From NCBI RefSeq assembly GCF_032393985.1, contig NZ_CP135918.1, positions 2,232,001 to 2,296,000 on the forward strand: 64,000 nt of DNA. Reading direction: 5' to 3'. Both the position numbers and the translations under genes were made by a program. This DNA comes from Fischerella sp. JS2. GTDB lineage: Bacteria; Cyanobacteriota; Cyanobacteriia; Cyanobacteriales; Nostocaceae. The notes beneath the pieces are model-generated. The model was not told the origin of the DNA and made no database searches. It saw only the letters and a list, made by a program, of their open reading frames with translations. Below, in pieces: positions 7,733 through 17,292 of this stretch (positions are counted from its first letter, which is position 1; each line of letters begins with the position of its first letter).

Positions 7733-9283
7733 TCAAATAGTAAATGGTTGAACTTCGCGATCGCGCCATTGACGTTGGTAACGTTCGACTACCAAAGGAC
7801 GAATAATAAACTTGGGAGGACAACCGTCTTTAACATCAATACGCAAACACGAATACGGTCGGCGTTTTTGAGAACCTTGTCCTGTGCGGCCTACAAATAA
7901 ATGCGATCGCGCTACTAATTTTTGGTCTTCTAATAAATCTGTTCCTTCAGTCCGTTGACGCCGCAAACTGTAACCACTACCACCGCAGACAATCCAGTTA
8001 ATATTGCGATCAGCGTGACCTGTATCCATTGTTTGTAGGTATTCTAAACAGTGAGCGTGACCATTCAAAACCAAATCTACTAAGGGACGATCCTCAGCCA
8101 GAGAACCTAACTCTGCTGCTACTCCATCCAGTACATCACGCAGGCGATCACGCACAGCCATAGTTTGTGCCTGATTCCATTTTGTTGCTTCAGTGACGTA
8201 AGGAGGATGGTGAAAATAAATAACTCTACCACGTACTTCTTTAGTATGCCAGGATTCTATCAGGCGCTGCTTCAACCAATCTAGTTGTTCAGTATCTACT
8301 ACCATTTTGTGGTCAGCAGCAAGTTGCTTGTCGATATCAACAACAATTTCTTCAATTTGTGCCAATTTCACCCGCAAATCATCCAATTGTTCAGCTTCAG
8401 CAGGTTCATTAGTATCTAATTGGGTCAAAGTTTCCATAATTTCCTGCTTCTGTTCTTCCATCTCGACACGGCGCTTTTGCAAAATCTGGCGGTCAACTTC
8501 TCCTTGTTTTGTTGCTGGTAGTGGAGGCGGATCGTTGAATGTATTAGAATCTAAAGCAAAGAAATCTATGCCACCATAGCGGAAGGTGTAGTAACGATTG
8601 GGCAGACGAGTAAAGCTTCCTGGCTCATAACGCAGACATCGACCAGTTTCAGTCTTGGCTGTGTAGTGTGTATCTAAATGACGAGCAAGGTCTGGCGGTA
8701 GTATGAAAGCTTTTAAATAGTCTAGGAAAGCTTTTGCATAGGCATCACCTTGTCTGGAACCGTGCCAACCAACATCAAAATCCAGTTTGGAGATGAAAAA
8801 TTTGCGTACAGGAAGTGTAGCTAGAGATAGCACTCCAAACACAAGCGACAAATCGTAGTAATCATGATTTCCCGGCACAGGTAGGATCGGCAACTGAAAA
8901 ACCATTTGGTCATAAGCAATACGCTGGGGTTGTTCACCTCCACAGATAAACTCACGATAAGGTTCAATGAAATTCTTTTGGTAATACTCGCTTGACCCTA
9001 CTAAATAAATCACATCGCCTGTATGCAGCACAAAACGGCAGTCCTGACGATGGGGGAGCATTAATTCTGCAACTTGTCGTTGAGGATTATGTGTATAGTG
9101 TGACCCGGAACCACTGTCACCCATCACTAAGAATGAAAATTCCGGTTCTTCGTCCCGACCGTCATCTAGCATTAGCCGAGTTTGATCTATGTGACGTTGC
9201 ACCACTAACGGGTCTTGCCACTTTACCCGTTGGTTCATCTTACGAATTTTATCAGCGATCGCTGGTTCAGATACAAATTTCAT
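7733..9283 (-). CDS. Purple-acid-phosphatase-like metallophosphoesterase
   Basis: A 516-residue protein with the calcineurin-like metal-binding motifs in order: GDSG (about residue 55), GDVIY (about 92), GNHDYYD (about 137), a histidine in HHPPYVTE (about 368) and GHAHCLEY (about 420). The GDxG / GDxxY / GNHD / GHxH set is that of purple acid phosphatases, which use a dinuclear metal centre to hydrolyse phosphoesters. A charged coiled-coil-like insertion, rich in E, Q and K, lies at about 270-330. No signal peptide is visible. A TTG two codons upstream (9289) is possible, but the ATG at 9283 is preferred. Its 3' end is convergent with the 7228 gene. Confidence 0.82.
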   Translation of the reverse strand: MKFVSEPAIADKIRKMNQRVKWQDPLVVQRHIDQTRLMLDDGRDEEPEFSFLVMGDSGSGSHYTHNPQRQVAELMLPHRQDCRFVLHTGDVIYLVGSSEYYQKNFIEPYREFICGGEQPQRIAYDQMVFQLPILPVPGNHDYYDLSLVFGVLSLATLPVRKFFISKLDFDVGWHGSRQGDAYAKAFLDYLKAFILPPDLARHLDTHYTAKTETGRCLRYEPGSFTRLPNRYYTFRYGGIDFFALDSNTFNDPPPLPATKQGEVDRQILQKRRVEMEEQKQEIMETLTQLDTNEPAEAEQLDDLRVKLAQIEEIVVDIDKQLAADHKMVVDTEQLDWLKQRLIESWHTKEVRGRVIYFHHPPYVTEATKWNQAQTMAVRDRLRDVLDGVAAELGSLAEDRPLVDLVLNGHAHCLEYLQTMDTGHADRNINWIVCGGSGYSLRRQRTEGTDLLEDQKLVARSHLFVGRTGQGSQKRRPYSCLRIDVKDGCPPKFIIRPLVVERYQRQWRDREVQPFTI

Positions 9284-9473
9284 AGTCAAGAGTTATTAGT
9301 CATTAGCATTAGTTGCTTGAAACAACTATCTACTAAACTATTAACCACTAACACTCCACATCGACTTATTTATTTTGGTTCATTTACAAAATTCTAAAAG
9401 CCTACCGACAAACAGTAGTATATTGAATACAGACTTTTTTAGATGTATTTTTTAGCCAACAAGGAAAACACAG

Positions 9474-10436
9474 ATGCGGATTGCCGACAATATAACAGAA
9501 TTGGTAGGCAGAACTCCTTTAGTTCGCTTAAACAGAATTCCTCAAAGTGCGGGAGCAGTAGCTCAGATTGTGGTGAAATTAGAAAGTATGAATCCAGCCG
9601 CATCTGTGAAAGATAGGATTGGGGTGAGTATGGTAGAGGCTGCGGAAGCTGCTGGCTGGATCAAACCTGGACAAAATATTTTAGTTGAGCCAACTTCTGG
9701 AAATACAGGCATTGCTTTAGCGATGGTAGCAGCTGCCAAAGGCTATGATTTGATTTTGACAATGCCGGAAACCATGAGCAAAGAAAGACAAGCGATGCTT
9801 AGAGCTTATGGCGCAAAACTGGTATTAACACCAGGATTAGAAGGAATGCGGGGTGCGATCGTTCGGGCTGAACAAATAGTAGCACAAACACCTAATGCCT
9901 GTATGTTACAGCAGTTTCGTAATCCAGCCAATCCCAAAGTGCATCGCGAAACCACAGCCGAAGAAATATGGGAAGATACAGAAGGACAGGTAGATATTTT
10001 GGTGGCGGGAGTTGGCACTGGTGGAACAATTACGGGTGTAGCAGAAGTAATCAAACAACGTAAACCAACTTTTCAAGCGATCGCTGTGGAACCAGCTAGT
10101 AGTCCTGTACTAGCAGGAGGTCTACCCGGACCACATAAAATTCAAGGTATCGGTGCTGGCTTTGTTCCAGACATCTACCGTTCAGACTTAGTGGATGAAG
10201 TCATTCAAGTTACAGATGAGCAGTCAATTTCCTATGGTCGTCGTTTAGCCAGAGAAGAAGGCTTATTATCAGGAATTTCTGCTGGTGCAGCTTTGTATGC
10301 AGCGATTCAAGTTGCAAAGCGTCCAGAAAACGAAGGCAAATTAATTGTGATGATTCAACCTAGTTTTGGTGAACGCTACTTGAGTACATCACTTTTCCAA
10401 GAACCACAAGAAACTGAATGGTTGCAGAAAGTGTAA
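9474..10436 (+). CDS. cysK: Cysteine synthase (O-acetylserine sulfhydrylase)
   Basis: A 320-residue PLP enzyme that makes cysteine from O-acetylserine and sulfide in the cytoplasm. Visible motifs are the PLP lysine in SVKDRIG (K46), the substrate loop PTSGNTG (about 73-79), the phosphate-binding GTGGTITG (about 180) and the C-terminal [10 protein letters not shown] signature of CysK/CysM enzymes. Length is normal for the family. The ATG is preceded by AAGGAAAACAC. No other sulfur gene is adjacent. The N-terminus [19 protein letters not shown] is typical of cyanobacterial CysK. Confidence 0.95.
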   Translation: MRIADNITELVGRTPLVRLNRIPQSAGAVAQIVVKLESMNPAASVKDRIGVSMVEAAEAAGWIKPGQNILVEPTSGNTGIALAMVAAAKGYDLILTMPETMSKERQAMLRAYGAKLVLTPGLEGMRGAIVRAEQIVAQTPNACMLQQFRNPANPKVHRETTAEEIWEDTEGQVDILVAGVGTGGTITGVAEVIKQRKPTFQAIAVEPASSPVLAGGLPGPHKIQGIGAGFVPDIYRSDLVDEVIQVTDEQSISYGRRLAREEGLLSGISAGAALYAAIQVAKRPENEGKLIVMIQPSFGERYLSTSLFQEPQETEWLQKV

Positions 10437-10448
10437 ACTTGACTAATT

Positions 10449-10482
10449 GGGGAGCCAGTGCATTGCTGCGCGGGTTCCCCCC
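10449..10482. repeat. Dispersed palindromic repeat downstream of cysK
   Basis: An imperfect palindrome with arms GGGGAGCC and GGTTCCCCCC around a GC-rich centre. It has the look of a dispersed repeat found in many filamentous cyanobacteria. There is no T-run after it, so terminator function is uncertain. Confidence 0.45.
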
Positions 10483-10731
10483 TGTTGTAGCATTGGAATC
10501 ACCTCTTTTCCAATCACTACTAGGCTGCCAAGGGATAATTTATCTGTGTCTATCGGTGTGCATTTGTGTTTATCGGTGTACCCTGCCTTAAGCCTATGAG
10601 CGCGTCTACGATTTCTCAAAACATGATCTTTGTCATCGCTGCACTATTTTGGCTACAATTTATTACTTTTTCTGTAAATTATTATATCAATGTGATAATT
10701 TTTAATCTGAGTCAAGTAATTACACAGCCAC

Positions 10732-11061
10732 ATGCCTCTAGCTGTAATTAAATTTTCTAGTGAAGACTGCGGTATTTGCCACAAAATGTCGTTTTATGAC
10801 AAGAAAGTGGCAGAGGAACTAGGTTTAGAATTTATTGATGTCAAAATGCAGGATACGGCTACTTACCGTAAATATCGTCAGATTTTATTGACGCAGTATC
10901 CAGATAAGTCGCAGATGGGATGGCCTACCTACATTATTTGTGATTCTCCAGAAGGAGAATTTCAGATTGTAGGCGAGGTAAAAGGTGGTCATCCCAAAGG
11001 TGAATTTAGAAGTCGTCTGCAAGCAGTTTTAGGTTCTACTTCAGCAGATCAAAAGATTTGA
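10732..11061 (+). CDS. Thioredoxin-fold protein with CGIC motif
   Basis: A 109-residue protein whose N-terminal strand leads into EDCGICHKM, a CxxC redox motif at residues 14-17, followed by a helix and the cis-proline region (MGWPTYIIC, about 65-73) expected of thioredoxin folds. There is no signal peptide, so it should act in the cytoplasm. It is shorter and more divergent than TrxA (CGPC). The specific partner is unknown. Its 3' end overlaps the convergent gene at 11036 by 26 bp. Confidence 0.75.
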   Translation: MPLAVIKFSSEDCGICHKMSFYDKKVAEELGLEFIDVKMQDTATYRKYRQILLTQYPDKSQMGWPTYIICDSPEGEFQIVGEVKGGHPKGEFRSRLQAVLGSTSADQKI

Positions 11062-11263
11062 CTTCTAAAACAGGGCCAATCATCGCGATCGTCATGACAT
11101 CTTCACGCACTTCGCCTGTGACTTTGGCTTTTTGTCCGGCTTTGAGTAAGCTTTTATCAGCACCTCTGAGAATTTCGTAAGTAGTACCATCATTACTTAC
11201 TAATGCCCAAGCGCCAGTACCTATATCACGGCGTTCGACAGTTCCTGTGACTGTAATGCTCAT
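11036..11263 (-). CDS. Small beta-rich conserved protein
   Basis: A 75-residue protein with alternating hydrophobic and polar strands (SITVTGTVERRDIGTGAW, KAKVTGEV, VLEVKSFDLL), consistent with a small beta-barrel of OB-fold type. I do not recognise a named family. The ATG is on the minus strand and the C-terminus overlaps the end of the thioredoxin-like gene, so the two are convergent. The steady strand pattern and lack of low-complexity sequence argue that it is a real gene. Confidence 0.6.
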   Translation of the reverse strand: MSITVTGTVERRDIGTGAWALVSNDGTTYEILRGADKSLLKAGQKAKVTGEVREDVMTIAMIGPVLEVKSFDLLK

Positions 11264-11418
11264 TTTCAGTAAAGCTCCTGAATTTAAAGTAGAGTGATCG
11301 GGAACTCGGGAGGTAGGGTGATAGGGTGATGGGGAGAAAAATTACTTCCTCGTCCTTCTTGTCCTCCTTGTCCTCCTTGTCCAGTTTGTCTCCCTTATCT
11401 CCCTAGTCCCTCTGAATT

Positions 11419-13245
11419 TTAGGCTGATTGTTCCTCGTTTTTCACGGCTAAACGAGCTAAACCAAAACAAAGTAGGGCATTAACTATTAGGAAGCTACGG
11501 GCTAACATACCACTTCCCAAACCCCAAACGGCGGGATCTAATACTGCACTTACCCCTAAGCAGGCGGCGACACCCAAGGATGAACCGATCGCAAACCATT
11601 TCCATTGGAGATGTCCTAGCAGTAGTACTACTAACACAAGGGGAATAAGTACGCTAGCAAAAATGGGGTTTAAGGCGCTGGTTCCTTGCAGTGTATTACC
11701 GAGTTCTGGTATAGAACTACCCAATAGGCGGAAAGGCCACTGTGGTAAGTCAAAAATGTAGATTGTTTTGAGGAAAAACAATCCAGAACTACCAGCCACT
11801 AAACCACTCAATAAACTCCAACTCCAGGTAAACGGGAAATAAACCCGTAAAAACCAAGCTAACAAATAAGAACCCAATACCATCAAAATTTTGGGTAATA
11901 ATGCTACTGCACCGCCATCAATCCAAAAACCAGGGTTGAGATAGCCATTATCCCGCAACCAACGGAAAAAGTCTTGAAAACTGATTTGTCCACGTACGGC
12001 ACGTTGGACTGCGGCTTCAGCATTGAGTTGTCCCGCACCATAGTAGTTTAAGCTATCTTCCTCTATGGCTCTGGCTGATTCCTTGAGGACTTGCAAAACT
12101 TCATCTGGTTCTTGCACACCAGCCGCTTCAATAAGTGCAGCTACACCTGCAACGTGGGGAGAAGCCATGCTTGTGCCTTGCAAACCAAGAAACACACCTT
12201 CACCAGTTTCGGGGTCAATAGTTTGTTGCAAAACTTTACCCGCATCACTACCGCCAGGAGCAGAAATATCTACCCCAGCACCAAAGTTAGAATAGGGGGC
12301 TTTTTCGCCATCTGGGCCTAAGGCAGAAACGCCAATGACATGGGGATAACGGGCTGGATAGGCGGCAGAATTTTCGTTTTCGTTCCCTGCCGCCGCCACT
12401 ATCACTACACCTTTTTTATGGGCGTATTCGATCGCATCTTTCATCAGATGGCTTTCACCACCACCACCCAAGCTCATATTTATGACGTTTGCACCATTAT
12501 CAGCAGCAAACTTAATTGCTTCGGCAATGTCAGCAACAGTACCGCCACCATAGCTGCTGAGTACTTTTAAAGGCATAATATTAGCCTCGTAGGCAACTCC
12601 CGCTACGCCATAATTGTTATTGGTAGCTTGAGCGATCGTACCAGCAACGTGAGTCCCGTGTCCGTTGTCGTCTTTGGCTTCTTCTGTGTCGTTAACAAAG
12701 TCGTAGCCTTTGACAAACTTCGTTTCTGCTAAGTCACGCACCTGGGTAACACCAGTATCAATTACTGCTACTGTGATGCCACTACCTTTAGTTTCCTTCC
12801 ATGCACCGACAACACCAATGTTATGCAAATGCCATTGCTTGCTATACATTGGGTCGTTAGGTTCGTTAGCACTAGGTGTGAAGCGCTCATCTGGAACTCT
12901 GTCTTCATCCAATATGGGAATTCTATAAATATAGTTAGGCTCAATAAATTCCGTCGCTGAGGCTATTTTCGACTTTCGCAGTTCTTTAAGTCGCTTTTTA
13001 TCACCTTCGATAATATAGACATTATCCTTGGCGGAGAATTTATTATCTAATCGGGGTGTGACATTGTACTGTTGAGCGATCGCTTGCAAATCGCTTTGCA
13101 ATTCTTCTTTGGAAATATTTTCCCGAAAATCCAGCACAATCGTCTCAAATTCGCCTTTTGCTGCTAGTCCCTGCAAATTCAGGAAACCAAATATCGCAGC
13201 ACTAAGCCCGATGACAAACAGGCACAAAAATAAAACCCTTCTCAT
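11419..13245 (-). CDS. Subtilisin-like serine protease with membrane C-terminus
   Basis: A 608-residue S8 family peptidase. Residues 1-28 form a signal peptide or anchor; 35-105 look like an I9-type propeptide; the catalytic domain spans about 130-420 with Asp163 (VIDTGV), His196 (NGHGTHVAG), oxyanion Asn288 (AAAGNEN) and Ser359 (GTSMASPHVAG). Residues about 445-605 hold four or five hydrophobic segments, an unusual extension for a subtilase. The protease domain is therefore probably held at the outer face of the plasma membrane or in the thylakoid lumen. All catalytic residues are present. It stands alone on the minus strand. Confidence 0.9.
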   Translation of the reverse strand: MRRVLFLCLFVIGLSAAIFGFLNLQGLAAKGEFETIVLDFRENISKEELQSDLQAIAQQYNVTPRLDNKFSAKDNVYIIEGDKKRLKELRKSKIASATEFIEPNYIYRIPILDEDRVPDERFTPSANEPNDPMYSKQWHLHNIGVVGAWKETKGSGITVAVIDTGVTQVRDLAETKFVKGYDFVNDTEEAKDDNGHGTHVAGTIAQATNNNYGVAGVAYEANIMPLKVLSSYGGGTVADIAEAIKFAADNGANVINMSLGGGGESHLMKDAIEYAHKKGVVIVAAAGNENENSAAYPARYPHVIGVSALGPDGEKAPYSNFGAGVDISAPGGSDAGKVLQQTIDPETGEGVFLGLQGTSMASPHVAGVAALIEAAGVQEPDEVLQVLKESARAIEEDSLNYYGAGQLNAEAAVQRAVRGQISFQDFFRWLRDNGYLNPGFWIDGGAVALLPKILMVLGSYLLAWFLRVYFPFTWSWSLLSGLVAGSSGLFFLKTIYIFDLPQWPFRLLGSSIPELGNTLQGTSALNPIFASVLIPLVLVVLLLGHLQWKWFAIGSSLGVAACLGVSAVLDPAVWGLGSGMLARSFLIVNALLCFGLARLAVKNEEQSA

Positions 13246-13792
13246 ATCAAGTCATCACCGCTTTTTGCCAGTATGCTCATTACCATAACTTATACAGTCC
13301 CCCAGTGGCTGTATTTTGCATCATAGCTACATATTAGAAAATTGCACTCTCACTGCCAAGCTTACGCGCTCGGCGGGAGATTCTTGCTTTACCGAGACCT
13401 GCTTTTTGGTACGAGTACCAATGAGTCTTACAGTCTCTCTACAAGCTTGAAATTCTGTAGTGTCCCACAGTATTTGTTGACAGTTTTCTAATTCCTTCTG
13501 CCCTCAAGTTCCTTGCTGAAAGTAGAGAACCAGGTAAAAAAATTCTAGACGCTGTGACGATCGAGCGTGTGATCACTTGCAGGCTAAAGCAGTGATTCGC
13601 CTCAGTCAATTTTATGTTGGTCGCAATTCATCTCCCAGTAAACTTCGTTGTACCGGGAGTCAAGAATGCTCCATTTAAGATAGGGTAAGGGGTAAAGGTT
13701 AAAGGGGAATGGAAGCTATTTTCCTTTACCTTGTTTCTTTAACCTTTTTCTTCAAAAGTTCTTTCTTCCTGACTTTAGAGTTAAAATTCATC
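13246..13792. other. Intergenic region with transposon debris
   Basis: It separates the subtilase from the 13793 gene. It holds the TnpB remnant described separately and, to its right (13550-13680), further sequence that I could not assign but which may be the rest of the same element. No other gene is visible. Confidence 0.5.
13326..13503 (-). pseudogene. TnpB C-terminal remnant (IS200/IS605 type)
   Basis: Reading the minus strand, an open stretch of about 58 codons ends at 13326 and includes FQACRETVRLIGTRTKKQV followed by SVKQESP. This matches the C-terminal tail seen in many cyanobacterial TnpB proteins of the IS200/IS605 group. The frame is closed upstream near 13504 and has no start, RuvC-like motifs or zinc finger, so this is a decayed fragment. 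It was recognised from memory of the family tail, not by search. Confidence 0.5.
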
Positions 13793-14203
13793 ATGGAACA
13801 TGGTCTTTTATGGCTACCTCTGTTAGCAGCGTTTTTCTGGTTAGCTTGGCAAGGTTCTCAAGAATATCAAAAAATTGAAGCCTATCGAACTTGGGCAGAG
13901 CAATTTGATAAGGCAAAGTACGATATTTATGCGGTACTAGGAAAAAAAGGTAACTCTATTACTTGGGGTAAACCAACACCTCAAGGCCCGATTAAGTTAG
14001 AAACATTTTCTTTAGATAATGTTCAAGAAATACACCTTTTGGTGGATGAAAAAGCTGTAGATAAAAATATACCTCCAGAAAAAGGTCGGACTATTGAGTT
14101 GGAATTTGTATTTCCTACTGCTAATTCTGTGCGAGTTCCCTTTACAGAAATTCCTTTAGCAGCAGAATGGGGTAAATATTTGCAAAGTCAATTAAATCAG
14201 TAA
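13793..14203 (+). CDS. Conserved hypothetical membrane-anchored protein
   Basis: A 136-residue protein. The ATG at 13793 gives an N-terminal hydrophobic anchor (LLWLPLLAAFFWLAWQGSQE, residues 4-23) followed by a soluble, probably beta-rich domain. An upstream ATG at 13709 in the same frame would add 28 residues with a second hydrophobic stretch but lies in low-complexity sequence. I recognise no family. One-span topology suggests the domain faces the cytoplasm or periplasm at a membrane. Confidence 0.6.
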   Translation: MEHGLLWLPLLAAFFWLAWQGSQEYQKIEAYRTWAEQFDKAKYDIYAVLGKKGNSITWGKPTPQGPIKLETFSLDNVQEIHLLVDEKAVDKNIPPEKGRTIELEFVFPTANSVRVPFTEIPLAAEWGKYLQSQLNQ

Positions 14204-14255
14204 ACAGTCAACAGTTAACAGTGAATATAGCATTTATAAATCATTCGTGAACAAA

Positions 14256-14289
14256 AGATCTCCAACTTCGCAGAAGAAGTCGGGGATCT
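14256..14289. repeat. Dispersed palindromic repeat
   Basis: Arms AGATCTCCAACTTC and GAAGTCGGGGATCT pair with two G-T pairs around GCAGAA. It resembles the AGATCCCCGACTTC-type palindromes common in cyanobacterial genomes. No T-run follows. Confidence 0.5.
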
Positions 14290-14418
14290 GACCTTTAAGC
14301 GAGCAATAACTAATCAAGTCGGAACTAATTGAATAGATATAGAGTCATGGAATTTATGTAAGACTGCGAATTAGTCGATGCATTTGCTTGATATTTTTGG
14401 AAAAATAAATATTAAAAT

Positions 14419-15999
14419 ATGAATTTTCTAGATATTAAAACTTTTCTTAAAATTACAGGTATTTTATTTATAGTTAGTGCTTGTACTGCTCCAATTGATA
14501 ATAATGCTCAGGCTGTAAAAGGTGAAGTCAAAAACTGTCCTAAGTCTGCGGTTTTGTCTTTAAGTGTACCAGGAGAACAGGCAGATTTTTATGAGCGATT
14601 TGATTTTCATATTCGTAATGTTATTGCTGATGCTGATACTGTGAAATTTCAAACTCGTAATCAAGATTTTGTGTTTTGTCGAGGTAATAATAGCTGGACA
14701 GTGCAGTCAGGAACTTTACCTGAGAATCTAAAGCCACAAAATTATTCAGAGTATTCTCAAGATTTCCAAACTATTCAATTTCAAGGTGAAACTTATCGAT
14801 ATCGAGTTCTCAGAGAACCATTAACACCAACAGTACCAGATCCAAATAAAGATAGAGTCTTTTTTGAATTAATTACTCCTAAGAGTAAACAGCCCCAGCG
14901 TCAAACTTTATATACTCTCAAACAATTGCAACAACAGACAAATACAAGTATAGGCACACAACTAGGTTTACCACGAATTACTGCTGCTGTGATTTATGGA
15001 AACCGGATTTGGTGGTCAGTTGCCTTTGAACAAGGTGAAGGTAATGATGGCATTGCGACAATTGTGGGTTACGAACCACAAACAAATAAGTTTACCTTTA
15101 TTAAACCCGAAGAATTGCGATCGCATCAAATTACTGATTTAGTTGTCACAGGAAATCCTGACGACCCAACGTTTTGGATGGGTACAAAAATTAGTGGTGA
15201 AGGTAATCCTTATCTTGCTGCTAAAGGTTTAGTTGCTTATCGTCCTAATCCTCAAAATCTCAATTCCGGTTCTTTAACTTCCTACAATGTTTATAATAGT
15301 CCTTTGGTAGGAGCAATCCCAGACAAGTTGAGATTGGAAAATAATCAGCTTTGGGTTGGTACGGGTAACGGTGTTTGTCAAATTAATTTACAAGCAGTTG
15401 ACAATCCTCAAAGTTGGTCTTGTTGGCGATTTGCAGCAATGGCTCAATTGCCAAAATCTGGTTTACCAATTTACAGTGAATTATTGAGTCAAACGCCAGC
15501 TTTCACTCTATCTCCTAATCAGGATAATGAAACAATTGAAGTACTTTGGTGGAGTCCCAGAGATTTTCAAACTCGCAAAGGTCGTTATGAAGTCAGGACA
15601 ACACAAGGCTTTACAGTCAAGCTAGATCAAGGTGCTAGTCGATATGACTTTGGGCGATTTTTACCACCAGAAAAACCACTTGTATATTGGCCTGGTTTTG
15701 AATGGCATTGGAATGGAGAACGCTTTGTCCGAGGTTTTGATGAAGTAGCTCTAAATTATAGTGGTGGTGGTCCGACAGGTATTGGCGTTAACTTTGATCC
15801 TACTGGTAATAAAAGAAGTGCAAATGCTATTCGTGGTGATTTGGAATTACTGGAAATTTCACCAAAATCTACTAGTGTAAAATACTATTCTGGCTGGATA
15901 GATGAAAGCAACTTGAATCCCTACTTAACAGTAGTACCACACACAAAACCACAAAATCAACAGCCAAATCCTTTAGCAGCGATCGCCAAGCAACTATAA
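14419..15999 (+). CDS. Large putative lipoprotein, probable beta-propeller
   Basis: A 526-residue protein with a short basic N-terminus, a hydrophobic segment and the lipobox IVSAC, so cysteine 22 is the probable lipidation site. The mature part contains repeated strand-turn motifs (ITAAVIYGNRIWWSVAFEQG, ITDLVVTGNPDDPTFWMGT, LRLENNQLWVGTGNGVCQIN), consistent with a beta-propeller of two-component-regulator type. It should sit on the periplasmic side of a membrane. I do not know its function. A 215 bp gap with a palindrome precedes it, and a long gene-free region follows. Confidence 0.65.
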   Translation: MNFLDIKTFLKITGILFIVSACTAPIDNNAQAVKGEVKNCPKSAVLSLSVPGEQADFYERFDFHIRNVIADADTVKFQTRNQDFVFCRGNNSWTVQSGTLPENLKPQNYSEYSQDFQTIQFQGETYRYRVLREPLTPTVPDPNKDRVFFELITPKSKQPQRQTLYTLKQLQQQTNTSIGTQLGLPRITAAVIYGNRIWWSVAFEQGEGNDGIATIVGYEPQTNKFTFIKPEELRSHQITDLVVTGNPDDPTFWMGTKISGEGNPYLAAKGLVAYRPNPQNLNSGSLTSYNVYNSPLVGAIPDKLRLENNQLWVGTGNGVCQINLQAVDNPQSWSCWRFAAMAQLPKSGLPIYSELLSQTPAFTLSPNQDNETIEVLWWSPRDFQTRKGRYEVRTTQGFTVKLDQGASRYDFGRFLPPEKPLVYWPGFEWHWNGERFVRGFDEVALNYSGGGPTGIGVNFDPTGNKRSANAIRGDLELLEISPKSTSVKYYSGWIDESNLNPYLTVVPHTKPQNQQPNPLAAIAKQL

Positions 16000-16160
16000 A
16001 ATACTATGTAATCTGATTTAACTTGAGTTTGATAGATATTATTAGCCCAACATACCGTCCTCAAGTAAATTTGGGGTTAAACCAAAATCCACTCCAAGTG
16101 GGTTGAAGACCTTAAAAACTTGGTAAAAAGCTTCACAACTTCACAGAGCTATTTCGTTCC

Positions 16161-16222
16161 TAGCATAACCCGCCCAGAAATAAATTTCTGGGCTAATAGC
16201 CAAAGTCAACAGAAGTGGACTA
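16161..16222 (-). repeat. REP-like palindromic repeat, left inverted copy
   Basis: The core palindrome, with arms GCCCAGAAAT and ATTTCTGGGC, lies at 16172-16193 and is followed by TAATAGC and AGTGGACTA. The reverse complement matches the element at 16605-16668 with few mismatches, so the two form a long inverted repeat. A diverged third member lies at 51969-52053. Confidence 0.7.
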
Positions 16223-16604
16223 AAAGATTTTCGTCTGCACCTTGAGAAAGACAAATTCGTCCATAACTAGTGTGATCCCTCTTACTAGTAGTTTGGCAAG
16301 TCAACGCAAGCTGGCTAAATCAACCTTTCTATTTCTCTTCTTTTCCTCTTCCTTTGCGCTCTTGGCGTCTTGGCGGTACCCTGCCTTAAGCTGCTGCGCT
16401 TTTTGTTAATTCTTGCATAAGTCATGTCTCTGCTAACTCTGCGTTTGGAGCAGGTTAGAAGTAATTTATTTAACCACAGAGGCACAGAGAACACAGAGGT
16501 CAAAGATGATAGAGGAATTTAGTTTTAAGAATTTTTATCCACCTTGCAAGGGCTATTCCTGTTAACTAAATTACACTCCACTACCGGATTAACACTGCAT
16601 ATTT

Positions 16605-16668
16605 TAGTCCACTTAAGTGGATTTAAGCTATTAGCCCGGAAATTTATTTCTGGGCGGGATAAGATTTT
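16605..16668 (+). repeat. REP-like palindromic repeat, right inverted copy
   Basis: It begins with the palindrome AGTCCACTTAAGTGGA, continues AGCTATTAGCC, and has the core hairpin CCGGAAAT / ATTTCTGG followed by GCGGGATAAGATTTT. It is oriented opposite to the copy at 16161. Confidence 0.7.
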
Positions 16669-17292
16669 CTGCACAATAGAATTTAACATCTCCCCAAAGT
16701 AATAAAATCAGGTTTAATTTCATAAACTAAATAAAAAAACTATTTTTATAAGTATTGCCTATAATTAGCATATTGCCAAATGCAACAAATTCCTAATAGA
16801 GTAAATAGGAACTATTGAAAATAAATCTCAACTTAGTGGAAGAAAAGTTGTATTATTGGCCAAGCAATAACGCGGAGTCTTTCATGAGGCAACACTAAGG
16901 TCTGTTCAAAGTTTTCCCAATAGAGTTCTCCTGAAGTTGTGGCGAAAAACCCTATTTTTGGAACTTTCAGAGTATGTTATGGTTTTGAACTTATCCATAC
17001 AGTTTTCTGTCCCACTCAAAACTTTAAGGAGTATCAATTGCAATTAAATAAAAAGAGTTGTCGACAAATCAATAACATTATCGAGAAAAGCCAGTCACAG
17101 CAAGCATTTCAAACATTTTGAATTTGAATAGTTAAAAACTTGACTGTACAAGCACTTGATCGATTTTGGACATTATTTAGCGACAACTTTAGAAGTATGA
17201 AGCCAGTACTTTGACTCACCTAGAGTTAAATGTGCCGCAGGCAAAACATATTCAGCTATTGTTCGTGTGCATCTCAATGCCTAAGGCGGAAA

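Larger units (their letters stand above)
16000..17292. other. Gene-free region upstream of the NRPS/PKS cluster
   Basis: Nearly 1.3 kb with no convincing gene. Two inverted copies of a palindromic repeat (16161-16222 and 16605-16668) bound 382 bp that contains GCGCTCTTGGCGTCTTGGCG-type and ACCCTGCCTTAAGC-type dispersed repeats. To the right, 16,670-17,292 is AT-rich unique sequence that must hold the promoter of the biosynthetic cluster. Short frames at 16315-16503 (minus) and 16939-17121 (plus) are not protein-like. Confidence 0.6.

Noticed and set aside
10566-10751. Plus-strand frame of 61 codons before the thioredoxin-like gene
   Set aside because: It starts in a dispersed repeat (ACCCTGCCTTAAGCC) and overlaps the next gene start; composition is not protein-like.
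14256-14289. Terminator of the 13793 gene
   Set aside because: The hairpin is stable but has no following T-run and matches a common dispersed palindrome.
16315-17121. Two short frames (16315-16503 minus, 16939-17121 plus) upstream of the cluster
   Set aside because: The first is made of dispersed repeat sequence and the second has no recognisable features or ribosome binding site.
17230-17292. Earlier ATG for the FAAL-NRPS gene
   Set aside because: The 21 extra residues (rich in Cys and Arg) do not resemble FAAL N-termini; homology begins at the ATG at 17293.
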